From NCBI GenBank assembly GCA_020436165.1, contig JAGQYI010000002.1:1-64000 (forward strand): a stretch of DNA of 64,000 nucleotides, written 5' to 3'. Both the position numbers and the translations under genes were made by a program. How positions within the stretch are numbered: position 1 is the first letter of the stretch; each line of letters starts with the position of its first letter. This stretch comes from Cyclobacteriaceae bacterium. Its GTDB lineage: Bacteria; Bacteroidota; Bacteroidia; Cytophagales; Cyclobacteriaceae. The notes beneath the pieces were generated by a model that saw nothing but the letters and a program-made list of their open reading frames with translations, ran no database searches and had not been told where the DNA came from. Positions 26,775-35,488 of this stretch are shown here, piece after piece.

Positions 26775-29588
26775 CTATTTACTTAGGTAGAGATTTCTTT
26801 CAGAGTAAATATTAAGGAAATAATCATCCATTAAATCATCAATAAAATAAATTGCCTCTCCAGTTGACTTCATTTCCGGCCCTAATGTTTTGTTCACATT
26901 TGGAAACTTGTTGAAAGAGAATACAGGTTCTTTAATTGCATACCCCTGTTTAGTGGGTTTAAACTCTATGTCTTTCAACTTTAATTTACCCAGCATTATT
27001 TTAGTTGCATAGTTTACATATGCTTCATCGTATGCCTTGCAAATAAAAGGAACCGTTCGCGAAGCACGAGGATTTGCCTCAATTATGTATACTTTATCGT
27101 CTTTGATAGCAAACTGAATATTTATTAAACCAACCGTTTTTAATGCCAGGGCTATTCGCTTGGTATAGGTTTCCATTTGCTGTATAACAAAATCGCCCAG
27201 ATTGTAGGGGGGAAGAACCGCATACGAATCGCCAGAATGGATTCCGGCCGGTTCAATGTGCTGCATTATGCCAATTATGTATACATCTTCTCCATCACAA
27301 ATGGCATCGGCTTCTGCCTCAATGGCTCCGTCAAGGAAATGATCTAAAAGCACTTTGTTGCCTGGTATCTTTTCCATTATATCAACAATGTGTTCTTCCA
27401 GCTCTTTCTCATTTATTACAATTTTCATGCTCTGCCCTCCCAAAACGTATGAGGGTCGAACTAGCAAGGGAAAATTAAGGTTTTTGGAAAGCTCTAGTGC
27501 GGTATCCGCGTCTTCGGCTACGCCAAACTCAGGATAAGGTATGTCATTCTCCTTTAAAAGTCTCGAAAAACTACCCCTATCCTCGGCTAAATCAAGCGCT
27601 TCAAAGGAAGTTCCAATAATAGGCACTCCATATTTATCTAGTTTTTCTGCAAGCTTAAGAGCAGTTTGACCACCAAACTGAACGATTACCCCTTCCGGTT
27701 TTTCACGTTCAATAATCTCATAGATATGTTCCCAGAAAACAGGTTCAAAATACAGTTTATCGGCAACGTCAAAGTCTGTTGAAACCGTTTCAGGGTTGCA
27801 ATTGATCATAATGGTTTCGTAACCACTTTCCTTTGCTGCCAACACACCATGCACACAGGAGTAATCAAACTCAATTCCCTGACCTATTCGGTTGGGCCCT
27901 GAACCTAAAACAATGATCTTTTTCTTTTTGCTTACCACCGACTCGTTTTCCTCGTCAAAAGTAGAATAGTAATAGGGGGTCTGAGCTTCAAACTCTGCTG
28001 CACAGGTATCTACCATTTTGTATACCCTGTTGACGCCTAACTCTTTGCGTTTATTGTATACCTGAGACTCAAGACACCTTAATAAGTGCCCCAACTGCCT
28101 GTCGGCATATCCCTTTTCTTTAGCCGTTCGTAGCAAATCAACCGGAATGGTTTCAAGGGTATACTTTTCAATTTCCTTTTCCAAAAGGATTAATTCTTCT
28201 ATTTGGATAAGGAACCACTTATCAATTTTGGTTAGCTTGTGAATCGTTGATAATGAAATCCCTAGTTTAAAAGCATCATAAATATGGAAAAGCCGGTTCC
28301 AGCTGGGGTGCTCCAAACTCTCAAGGATCTTTTTCTGATCCTTAAGCTCATGGCCATCAGCCCCCAATCCATTGCGATTAATCTCTAAAGACTGTGCTGC
28401 TTTTTGAAGTGCCTCCTGGAAGTTCCTTCCAATACCCATAACTTCACCTACGGATTTCATCTGCAGACCAAGGTGTCTGTCGGAACCCTCAAACTTGTCA
28501 AAATTCCAGCGAGGTATTTTCACAACCACATAATCAAGGGCCGGCTCGAAAAATGCTGAGGTTGTTTTTGTTATTTGGTTTTCCAGCTCATCCAGATTAT
28601 ACCCGATGGCAAGCTTTGCTGCAACCTTGGCAATTGGATATCCGGTGGCTTTAGAAGCAAGGGCAGAAGAGCGAGACACTCTGGGGTTGATCTCAATTCC
28701 AATTACAAAGTTGTCTTCGGGGTTAACCGCAAACTGAACGTTACAGCCTCCTGCAAACTGACCAATTCCATTCATCATCCTCTTTGCAAGATCACGGAGT
28801 TCCTGATACACGGTATCTGGAAGGGTCATTGCCGGGGCCACAGTTATGGAATCTCCTGTGTGCACACCCATAGGATCAAAGTTTTCAATGGAACAGATTA
28901 TGATAATATTGCCCGCATTGTCACGCAGCAATTCCACTTCGTATTCTTTCCAACCCAATATACTTTGTTCTATAAGTACTTCATGAATAGGAGATGCATG
29001 AAGACCATGGGAAAGTGCATTTTCAAATTCTTCGGGCGAGTTAACAAAACCACCACCGGTACCTCCCAGTGTGTAAGAGGGACGAATTACTAATGGGAAG
29101 CCTACTCTCTGAGCTATTTCCTTACCTTGCAAAAAGGAGGTTGCTGTTTCCCCCTCGCAGACATTTACTCCCAACTCCAGCATTTTCTTGCGGAATCGCT
29201 CCCTGTCCTCTGTGGTTTCAATGGCATTTATATCTACTCCAATAATCTTTACATCAAAGATTTCCCAAATTCCGGCTTTCTGGCAATCAATCGCCAAATT
29301 GAGTGCTGTCTGACCACCCATGGTTGGGAGAACAGCATCAATATCGTGCTTCTTTAGTATTTCTATGATCGACTTTTTGGTAAGCGGCATAAGGTACACA
29401 TTGTCGGCCGTAACCTTGTCGGTCATAATAGTTGCAGGATTGGAGTTGATTAATGTTACCTCAATTCCTTCTTCCCTCAACGAACGTGCTGCTTGTGATC
29501 CTGAGTAGTCGAACTCGCAGGCCTGACCGATAACGATAGGTCCGCTTCCAATAATTAAAACTGATTTGATGCTGGTGTCTCTTGGCAT
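26775..29588 (-). CDS. carB: Carbamoyl-phosphate synthase large subunit, without allosteric domain
   Basis: CarB makes carbamoyl phosphate from ammonia, bicarbonate and two ATP, supplying both the ArgF' step and pyrimidines. The 937 residues contain the two homologous ATP-grasp halves (GSGPIVIGQACEFDYSGSQA at the N-terminus, GSGPNRIGQGIEFDYSC near residue 560) and the oligomerisation region between. The protein ends shortly after LGPEMKSTGEA, just where the roughly 140-residue MGS-like regulatory domain begins in the 1073-residue E. coli enzyme, so it lacks that domain. The glutaminase subunit carA is not in the window. A good TAACTTTG element lies upstream. Confidence 0.96.
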   Translation of the reverse strand: MPRDTSIKSVLIIGSGPIVIGQACEFDYSGSQAARSLREEGIEVTLINSNPATIMTDKVTADNVYLMPLTKKSIIEILKKHDIDAVLPTMGGQTALNLAIDCQKAGIWEIFDVKIIGVDINAIETTEDRERFRKKMLELGVNVCEGETATSFLQGKEIAQRVGFPLVIRPSYTLGGTGGGFVNSPEEFENALSHGLHASPIHEVLIEQSILGWKEYEVELLRDNAGNIIIICSIENFDPMGVHTGDSITVAPAMTLPDTVYQELRDLAKRMMNGIGQFAGGCNVQFAVNPEDNFVIGIEINPRVSRSSALASKATGYPIAKVAAKLAIGYNLDELENQITKTTSAFFEPALDYVVVKIPRWNFDKFEGSDRHLGLQMKSVGEVMGIGRNFQEALQKAAQSLEINRNGLGADGHELKDQKKILESLEHPSWNRLFHIYDAFKLGISLSTIHKLTKIDKWFLIQIEELILLEKEIEKYTLETIPVDLLRTAKEKGYADRQLGHLLRCLESQVYNKRKELGVNRVYKMVDTCAAEFEAQTPYYYSTFDEENESVVSKKKKIIVLGSGPNRIGQGIEFDYSCVHGVLAAKESGYETIMINCNPETVSTDFDVADKLYFEPVFWEHIYEIIEREKPEGVIVQFGGQTALKLAEKLDKYGVPIIGTSFEALDLAEDRGSFSRLLKENDIPYPEFGVAEDADTALELSKNLNFPLLVRPSYVLGGQSMKIVINEKELEEHIVDIMEKIPGNKVLLDHFLDGAIEAEADAICDGEDVYIIGIMQHIEPAGIHSGDSYAVLPPYNLGDFVIQQMETYTKRIALALKTVGLINIQFAIKDDKVYIIEANPRASRTVPFICKAYDEAYVNYATKIMLGKLKLKDIEFKPTKQGYAIKEPVFSFNKFPNVNKTLGPEMKSTGEAIYFIDDLMDDYFLNIYSERNLYLSK

Positions 29589-29632
29589 GTGTTAACGAAA
29601 AAGTTTGATGTTCACCTTTGTGTAAATTAGCG

Positions 29633-29640
29633 CAAAGTTA
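29633..29640 (-). promoter_or_regulatory. Candidate -7 box of carB
   Basis: On the minus strand the sequence reads TAACTTTG, an exact match to the Bacteroidota -7 consensus TAnnTTTG, 45 bases upstream of the carB ATG. No TTTG (-33) element occurs at the expected 19-21 base spacing, so the site is only moderately supported. Confidence 0.4.
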
Positions 29641-29696
29641 GAAGATAAAGCTTAACCAGACTTAGCTCACACAAATAAAATTGGAAATTAAGCAAA

Positions 29697-31811
29697 TTAA
29701 AAGGTGAACTTAATTCCCGGGCCTATCAAAAGGAACAAACTTTCGCTTTTAAATAAATAGCCAAACCCTGCGTAAATAGGAAAATTTACTTTGGATTCAG
29801 AGTGTAATGGCTGAAAGGATGCCAATGCAACTATCCCAATATCGCTTTCGGCATTGCTGCCTGTTATACTATTAATGGCGTTTAGCGCCATAAAACCAAC
29901 ACCTAAACGAAGCGGCTGTACCTTCTTAATTTGATTCTTTTTATAAAATGTGAAATTAGCCATAGAAGCAACACTGAGGCCTGTAAGCGAACCTATGCCG
30001 GGTTCACCAATATTTTTTGCCAGCAACCCTGCCGGAAAAGAAACCTCTATGTCTGCTGCAACATTCTCGCTTCTGTAGATCTCCGCCTTTTCCTTAAACC
30101 CGCTTCCGTTGTACTTTGTTTTATCGTGTTCAATGATAATCTCAATTTTTGACCAGGGCCTGAGATCATAGGTTTTGTTTACAAGCACATCGTTTAATCG
30201 GATGATTAACGCAGATTCATTATCATGGTTGTATCCCGAGTTTCTAATGGAGTTCTTGTCCGGTACTATCTTTACATCTTCTATCTCTCTTGTTTCAATC
30301 TGGCGGTTCTGCTTATCCCATAACCGAATCTCAATATTCAAAAACTGTGTTCCATACAATTCCTCCCCATCGATCTTATCGTTATGAAAACTGATGACAA
30401 CATCCCCTATTTCGTTTTGATAAAGTGCAGGTTTAAAGAACGTTTCGCTTGTCATGGCATGCTCTCCGTCTCCATAATTAACCGTTACAAAGTCAAGTTT
30501 ACGCGGCCGTTGGTATTCATTTACCAGCAACTCAAAACTTGTTGTGTTTTGATTAAGGCTAATTGGAATAGAGCGCTCTTTAATGTCGGCTGGAATTTTT
30601 AAAGTAAAGTAACGCACCTCATTGTTTTTGCGAACCGTATCAGGAATTGCTTTGTACTTGCCATCCATAAATGTGATTTCTGACCTATCGAGTCCGGTGC
30701 CTTGTATCTTAAGTTCTATTTCTTCGTTTGGGTAAACTGCTTTGTTTTCTGTCCACTCCTTACCCGGCCTAAGAATAGATACTTTTTCAATATAGGGTTT
30801 AGGTACTATATTAAAATTGGTAAAAAAACGGTTTCTATCTCCTTCTTTCAAATAAAGAAAGCCCTCTTCTTTTTGATGCAGCGAATATGTTCTCAGTGTA
30901 GCTATTACCCTGTTCTGATTCTCAACATAAGCCCGGGTGTACAATTCTCCGATCAACCTTCCACCAGGTGTTTCCTGATCTTCTATTCGATAAGTTTTAT
31001 TCAACTGAATAAGCGGATTATAATCAAACCATACGGTAATCGGTTTTTCTCCGCGCGGTTCAAAGAAGTAGGTTTGCTCCGAAAAATTCAGGTAATTGAA
31101 TTTTGAACGGACAACGCGCACATCTATGCCGAAATCGAAAAGCTTTGTTTCCACCACTCCGTCTTTATTCAGAAAAGGCCTGTTGGATGCCAATCCAATG
31201 GTTAGCATCTGGTTGCCTGTAGCATTTGGTTTTATTACCAAAAGTGGCTTTTTGTCTCCTTTTACAATCTTATACTCCAGGATGCCTTCTGTTTTTTTAT
31301 ACTCATCGTATTTTAAAAAATAGGCATCGTCAATAGGCAACGGGAGACGCACCTCCTGTCCGTTAAAAACCTCAATTTGAGGATTTAGTTCTTCCAACTT
31401 TGGAAAAATATAAGGGTAAAGCTTTCTCTCTTCTGTATGGGTTGTTTCAGGAGTTTCTAAACGAAACACTAATTTGGGAAAGCTGACAGTAAAAATGCTG
31501 GTGAATTTTAAGATGGCCACATATTTATTGTTCCCTACCTTAAGAACGGAGTCCTTCAATTCATAGCCAGGTGTAGGCACCAAACTAAATTTTGTGATGT
31601 TTGCTTCAGGTTTGGTAACTACCGTAAGCTGTACTTCCTGATCCGGAGATTCCAATACAAAATAGAGATTGCTGCCTCTGAATTCGGGTGGAAGTGGTTT
31701 TGATATATAATCTGCGCTGTCCGTTGAGATCGTCACACTCTCAATCATTTCCTGGGCAAGGGTGGCGCCTCCTAAAAGCAAGAAAAAAGCAGTTGCTAAT
31801 AACCTTGGCAT
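29697..31811 (-). CDS. Large exported protein of unknown function
   Basis: I do not recognise this 704-residue protein. It has a signal peptide (cleavage near TLAQ), several beta-rich segments that look like immunoglobulin-like domains (for example around residues 350-450), and a C-terminal region of about 130 residues with hydrophobic beta strands that ends in an aromatic residue (IKFTF), which suggests membrane insertion in the outer membrane. There are no catalytic motifs. It is a single gene on the minus strand, and 108 bases separate its start from the divergent next gene. Bacteroidota cell-surface or gliding functions are possible but unproven. Confidence 0.75.
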   Translation of the reverse strand: MPRLLATAFFLLLGGATLAQEMIESVTISTDSADYISKPLPPEFRGSNLYFVLESPDQEVQLTVVTKPEANITKFSLVPTPGYELKDSVLKVGNNKYVAILKFTSIFTVSFPKLVFRLETPETTHTEERKLYPYIFPKLEELNPQIEVFNGQEVRLPLPIDDAYFLKYDEYKKTEGILEYKIVKGDKKPLLVIKPNATGNQMLTIGLASNRPFLNKDGVVETKLFDFGIDVRVVRSKFNYLNFSEQTYFFEPRGEKPITVWFDYNPLIQLNKTYRIEDQETPGGRLIGELYTRAYVENQNRVIATLRTYSLHQKEEGFLYLKEGDRNRFFTNFNIVPKPYIEKVSILRPGKEWTENKAVYPNEEIELKIQGTGLDRSEITFMDGKYKAIPDTVRKNNEVRYFTLKIPADIKERSIPISLNQNTTSFELLVNEYQRPRKLDFVTVNYGDGEHAMTSETFFKPALYQNEIGDVVISFHNDKIDGEELYGTQFLNIEIRLWDKQNRQIETREIEDVKIVPDKNSIRNSGYNHDNESALIIRLNDVLVNKTYDLRPWSKIEIIIEHDKTKYNGSGFKEKAEIYRSENVAADIEVSFPAGLLAKNIGEPGIGSLTGLSVASMANFTFYKKNQIKKVQPLRLGVGFMALNAINSITGSNAESDIGIVALASFQPLHSESKVNFPIYAGFGYLFKSESLFLLIGPGIKFTF

Positions 31812-31919
31812 TAGATAATACTGTTAGGTTGAGCTTTTATTTTATTCTGCAAAGTTACTATTCAGGTAGGGTATTCAAAACCAGAGTTGTATTAGATTAT
31901 GCAACCATAGTTTAGGCCT

Positions 31920-32105
31920 ATGAAACCAATTAAAACAGAGGGTGTTCTTAAAAGCAACATACCTCACCACGAACTTCACTTTAGTGTATTTGCTGAGCCA
32001 TCAGCCCGTGAAAGCTACCAAAGACTATTTGAAATTGCCAAATTAAACTTTCAGTCGGTAGAAAGCCCCGATGAACTTTCAAAGCTTTTGTGGGAAAAAG
32101 CATAA
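31920..32105 (+). CDS. Small soluble protein of unknown function
   Basis: This 61-residue open frame encodes a hydrophilic, probably helical protein with no recognised domain. Support for its being real comes from an ATG start, a plausible amino-acid composition and a strong terminator hairpin beginning 28 bases after its stop. It is divergent from the large exported protein gene. There is no functional evidence. Confidence 0.55.
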   Translation: MKPIKTEGVLKSNIPHHELHFSVFAEPSARESYQRLFEIAKLNFQSVESPDELSKLLWEKA

Positions 32106-32132
32106 AGATTTTGATCTTTTCATTTTCTTTCT

Positions 32133-32167
32133 AGAGTAAACCACTTCTTGGGTTTACTCTCTTTTTT
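32133..32167 (+). terminator. Intrinsic terminator
   Basis: A perfect 10-base-pair inverted repeat (left arm 32133-32142, right arm 32151-32160, eight-base loop) is followed by CTTTTTTG. It should end transcription of the 61-residue gene. The following 160 bases up to the next start hold no other recognisable feature. Confidence 0.75.
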
Positions 32168-32328
32168 GTCGAACCCGTTCCTTTTTACAGGAGACTATCC
32201 AGATAAAATTATCCGTCTTCGTAGCCTCAATTCGCATATTATCGTGTTGATTTATAGAGGGTTAACTTTATTGACTTCTTTTTGGCAAGCTCTTTGCAAC
32301 TTCTTGGTTGAATCAAAAGTACAAAGCT

Positions 32329-32742
32329 ATGAAATACGCATTTTTACTATTCGCATTTGCTTTAGGAAGCTGCCAGATCATATTTTATGATGATGACCCT
32401 TCTTATTGGGACGACCGTGACTTGATTGTTGGATTTTATAAAGTGGATGAATACAGCGAGACCACAGATGAGTATTTTAATTATGAAATTGACATTGTGA
32501 AATCGTGTTGCAACGATAACGAAGTACTGATCCGTAACTTTTACGATGTTGACCTCGAGGTATATGGTTATTTTAGCGGATACAAGCTTACCATTCCAAG
32601 GCAATACATTGGACGTTATGAAATAGAAGGAACCGGACGAATGGAAAACTCACACCTGAACATGTCGTATGTAGTGCGTAATCCTGACGTATATCCTGCT
32701 TCTGATTTTCTTTCAGCTACCGCCTGGAGGGTAACGTATTAG
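32329..32742 (+). CDS. Small lipoprotein of unknown function
   Basis: The 137-residue product begins with a lipoprotein signal peptide with lipobox ALGSC (Cys15), followed by an acidic, aromatic mature domain with two adjacent cysteines (KSCC). It is predicted to be a beta-rich lipid-anchored protein in the outer membrane or periplasm. The ATG at 32329 is chosen because it starts the signal; an in-frame TTG lies seven codons upstream. I know no family. A terminator follows within ten bases. Confidence 0.7.
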   Translation: MKYAFLLFAFALGSCQIIFYDDDPSYWDDRDLIVGFYKVDEYSETTDEYFNYEIDIVKSCCNDNEVLIRNFYDVDLEVYGYFSGYKLTIPRQYIGRYEIEGTGRMENSHLNMSYVVRNPDVYPASDFLSATAWRVTY

Positions 32743-32748
32743 TTTGTT

Positions 32749-32775
32749 AAAAGCGTCTTTGGCGCTTTTTTATTT
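32749..32775. terminator. Bidirectional terminator
   Basis: AAAAGCG at 32749-32755 pairs with CGCTTTT at 32763-32769, with a possible extension by one GU and one CG pair inside. It is flanked by A and T runs on both sides, so it may stop both the plus-strand lipoprotein gene and the convergent minus-strand gene, whose stop codon lies inside it. Confidence 0.65.
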
Positions 32776-33405
32776 TTGCTCTTTAACTGATTTTTTTGAA
32801 AGCTCTTTAATCATTAAACTATTTAGGAACTTGTTTTCAGCCAATACTATTTCTACTTCTAAATAGGCAATTGCATTTAGACACCCAATTAAATTATTGT
32901 TTTCAAAAAACAAATCTCTGAATGTTTTGTCCTTTTGGTTTGGGTCATTTGAGAACTCTTTAAAATCTTTTGCATCGTTGGCTATGTAATAAAAATTTGG
33001 ATTATAGGTTTTTATAAATTCAGGAACTCTATTTATATTCTCTTTGAGCTGACTTCCTTCTTTAGAATTGAATATATAACTTGATACTAGCCTTACCTCA
33101 TCTGGATTTAAAATACTACCTGTTTCCCAATCTCTTCCTCCACAAATAAATAGTAATGTGTCTTTCAAGTGTTGCGTATGTTTAAGCGTCTCATTAGTGA
33201 TGTTCCTTATTTTCAATTCCTTTTCATAACCAAATTTACCTAATATATCAACTAAGGTGTCATTTTGACTTTTAATATCATTTGCTAACCCTTCGTTTGC
33301 TCTATAGCTAAATGTAAGCTGATTCTTCAATCTTTCTTTATCATCATTTGAACAGGAAAACATCACAAGAAAGATAAGAATGAATAGAGTTAATTGCTTT
33401 TTCAT
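32770..33405 (-). CDS. Lipoprotein resembling the GldM N-terminal region
   Basis: The 211-residue protein starts with a lipoprotein signal (LVMFSC, Cys17). The mature part is helical, and residues about 160-200 (RDLFFENNNLIGCLNAIAYLEVE followed by a helix) resemble the end of the N-terminal domain of the gliding/type IX secretion protein GldM, where a similar FEN..L.....LS.LQ segment precedes a helix. The similarity is weak and the C-terminal GldM domains are absent. The ATG at 33405 is chosen for the signal peptide; another start 27 bases upstream overlaps ispE. The gap after ispE is four bases. Confidence 0.6.
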   Translation of the reverse strand: MKKQLTLFILIFLVMFSCSNDDKERLKNQLTFSYRANEGLANDIKSQNDTLVDILGKFGYEKELKIRNITNETLKHTQHLKDTLLFICGGRDWETGSILNPDEVRLVSSYIFNSKEGSQLKENINRVPEFIKTYNPNFYYIANDAKDFKEFSNDPNQKDKTFRDLFFENNNLIGCLNAIAYLEVEIVLAENKFLNSLMIKELSKKSVKEQK

Positions 33406-33409
33406 TGGT

Positions 33410-34216
33410 TTAATTTTTAATTTCAAAAACAACGTTTGTCTGATTGAGCTTTAGTTCGGGTTGCGCTTCAAAAACCCCATACACCCCTGCTCCCGAGCCT
33501 GTCATGCTGGCGTAAAGCGCTCCTTCTTTTATCAATTGGTTTTTAATGTCTTCGAGTTCCCGGTACTGTGCAAAAACAGATTGTTCAAAATCATTTTTTA
33601 CCAGGCCCCGCCATTGGTCAACTGGCTTTTGTTCCAATGCTGATTTTAGGTCGATTTCCGGTTTTTGGGGCACAACACCTGCATACGCTTCAGCCGTAGA
33701 AACATGCACATCGGGCATAACCAATACCAGGTACATTCCTTTCAAAGAAACCTCAATAGGAGAAAATACATTGCCTGTTCCTTCTACAAATACCGGTTTG
33801 TTTTCAATAAAAAAAGGACAATCGCTGCCCAGTTTCCCGACCAGTTTTTCAAGTTCTTGATTGTCTATGTGCAGACTAAACTTCTCATTCAGCAACTTCA
33901 GCATAAAAGCTCCGTCTGCCGAGCCTCCACCCAAACCAGCCCCAATAGGTATGTGCTTATGCAAATGAATGGCAACAGGAGGCAGATCGTATCGTTCTTT
34001 TAAAAGAGTATATGCCTTTAGGCAAAGATTGTCTTCCGTATTTCCGGGTATGGAAATGCCAGAAGAAGTAAACGAGAGCTTGTTGCTCTCAATTACTTCC
34101 AATGCATCCGTTAACGGTATGGGGTAAAAGCAAGATTCTATGTTATGGTAGCCATCGGGCCGTTTTGCAATAATATCCAGTCCCAGATTTATTTTGGCAT
34201 TAGGAAAAACTACCAT
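33410..34216 (-). CDS. ispE: 4-diphosphocytidyl-2-C-methyl-D-erythritol kinase
   Basis: IspE phosphorylates CDP-methylerythritol in the MEP pathway of isoprenoid synthesis. The 268-residue GHMP kinase shows the N-terminal NAKINLGLDI motif, the ATP loop PIGAGLGGGSADGA near residue 90 and a C-terminal MTGSGAGVYGVF segment. Length is normal. It follows fabI by 13 bases on the same strand. Confidence 0.94.
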   Translation of the reverse strand: MVVFPNAKINLGLDIIAKRPDGYHNIESCFYPIPLTDALEVIESNKLSFTSSGISIPGNTEDNLCLKAYTLLKERYDLPPVAIHLHKHIPIGAGLGGGSADGAFMLKLLNEKFSLHIDNQELEKLVGKLGSDCPFFIENKPVFVEGTGNVFSPIEVSLKGMYLVLVMPDVHVSTAEAYAGVVPQKPEIDLKSALEQKPVDQWRGLVKNDFEQSVFAQYRELEDIKNQLIKEGALYASMTGSGAGVYGVFEAQPELKLNQTNVVFEIKN

Positions 34217-34229
34217 GCCTGTCTCAGAC

Positions 34230-35042
34230 CTACTTGTTAAATTGCTCTACAATTCTATCGGTTATGCCCGATGTAGAAAAGCCTCCATCATGCATCAGGT
34301 TTTGCATGGTTACTTTACGGGTAAAATCGGAGAACATAACTGCAATATAATTAGCACATTCTTCTGCGGTAGCATTTCCAAGCGGGCTCATTTTGTCTGC
34401 AAAATCAAGAAATACATCAAAACCACCCACACCACTACCGGCTGTTGTCATGGTGGGAGATTGTGAAATGGTATTTACACGTACGTGTTTCTTTTCGCCA
34501 AAACGGGCGCCATAGCTCCTGGCAATGGACTCGAGCATGGCTTTGGCTTGTGCCATATCCGAGTAATCGGGATAGGTGCGTTGTGCAGCAATGTAGGTTA
34601 ACGCTATGATTGAGCCCCATTCGTTCATGGCATCCAGTTTTTCGGCTGTTTGCATAACTTTATGAAACGATATGGCCGACACGTCCATTGTTTTCAGCAT
34701 CCAATCGTAGTTCAGATCACCATAATCTTTGCCTTTACGCACGTTTGGGCTCATTCCTATGGAATGAAGTATAAAATCCAGTTTACCTCCTAAAGTTTCC
34801 ATTGATTTGCTTATGAGGTTCTCCAGGTCTTCCATAGATGTTGCGTCTGCAGGAATTACTTCGGCTCCACACTTTTCCGCCAATGCATTTATCTCTCCCA
34901 TGCGCATAGCAATTGGTGCATTAGTTAACACAAACTCTCCGCCTTCTGCATGTATCACCTCAGCCGTTTTCCATGCAATGGAGCTTTCATTCAGCGCTCC
35001 GAAAATGATGCCTTTTTTGCCTTTTAATAGGTTATATGCCAT
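34230..35042 (-). CDS. fabI: Enoyl-[acyl-carrier-protein] reductase (NADH)
   Basis: FabI catalyses the last reduction of each fatty-acid elongation round. The 270-residue protein has the atypical short-chain dehydrogenase N-terminus KKGIIFGALNESSIAWK, SIGMSPN near residue 92 and the catalytic YSDMAQAK (Tyr-x6-Lys) near residue 160, spacing typical of FabI. The gene probably shares a transcript with ispE. A TAnnTTTG candidate promoter lies 33 bases upstream. Confidence 0.95.
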   Translation of the reverse strand: MAYNLLKGKKGIIFGALNESSIAWKTAEVIHAEGGEFVLTNAPIAMRMGEINALAEKCGAEVIPADATSMEDLENLISKSMETLGGKLDFILHSIGMSPNVRKGKDYGDLNYDWMLKTMDVSAISFHKVMQTAEKLDAMNEWGSIIALTYIAAQRTYPDYSDMAQAKAMLESIARSYGARFGEKKHVRVNTISQSPTMTTAGSGVGGFDVFLDFADKMSPLGNATAEECANYIAVMFSDFTRKVTMQNLMHDGGFSTSGITDRIVEQFNK

Positions 35043-35074
35043 ATCTATTCACTTTATTTTTTCTTATAAACCTG

Positions 35075-35082
35075 CAAAACTA
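35075..35082 (-). promoter_or_regulatory. Candidate -7 box of fabI
   Basis: The minus strand reads TAGTTTTG, an exact TAnnTTTG match, 33 bases upstream of the fabI ATG. No clear TTTG was seen at the -33 position, so support is moderate. Confidence 0.35.
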
Positions 35083-35088
35083 ATTAAA

Positions 35089-35466
35089 TTATTCCATCAT
35101 GCGTGTTGCCTGAATAGGAAAGCTACCTTTCTCACCGGCATCGATCGTACCCACAAACTCATCTCCTTCAAATAGGCCTGTTATGGTTAAGGTCAAATTT
35201 GGCAGCTCCATAAAACCTGTCATTTTTCTATGAACAAAAACAAGATCTTTTACTTCAACCTCTTCATCACCATCCGTTGCTTTCATTACCACTTTTAGTC
35301 GTTTTTTAGGTTGCTCGGTTATTATCATATGCCCGTAACGGGTACCGTCCGGTGTGTTGGAAATCTCGTAATACCAGGTAGCTACGGGAGTCCAGTGGTT
35401 TAAAGAACTACAGGAAAAAACAATTGTTAAAAGAGCAAACAAAAGATGTCTCACATTCGGGTTCAT
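35089..35466 (-). CDS. Small lipoprotein of unknown function
   Basis: The 125-residue product has a lipoprotein signal with lipobox TIVFSC (Cys16) and a beta-rich mature domain without recognised motifs. The ATG at 35466 is preferred; one at 35496 adds ten charged residues before the signal and overlaps the permease gene. It is the last gene of the transporter group on this strand. Function unknown. Confidence 0.7.
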   Translation of the reverse strand: MNPNVRHLLFALLTIVFSCSSLNHWTPVATWYYEISNTPDGTRYGHMIITEQPKKRLKVVMKATDGDEEVEVKDLVFVHRKMTGFMELPNLTLTITGLFEGDEFVGTIDAGEKGSFPIQATRMME

Positions 35467-35488
35467 GGTTGTACGAATATACTTCTCT

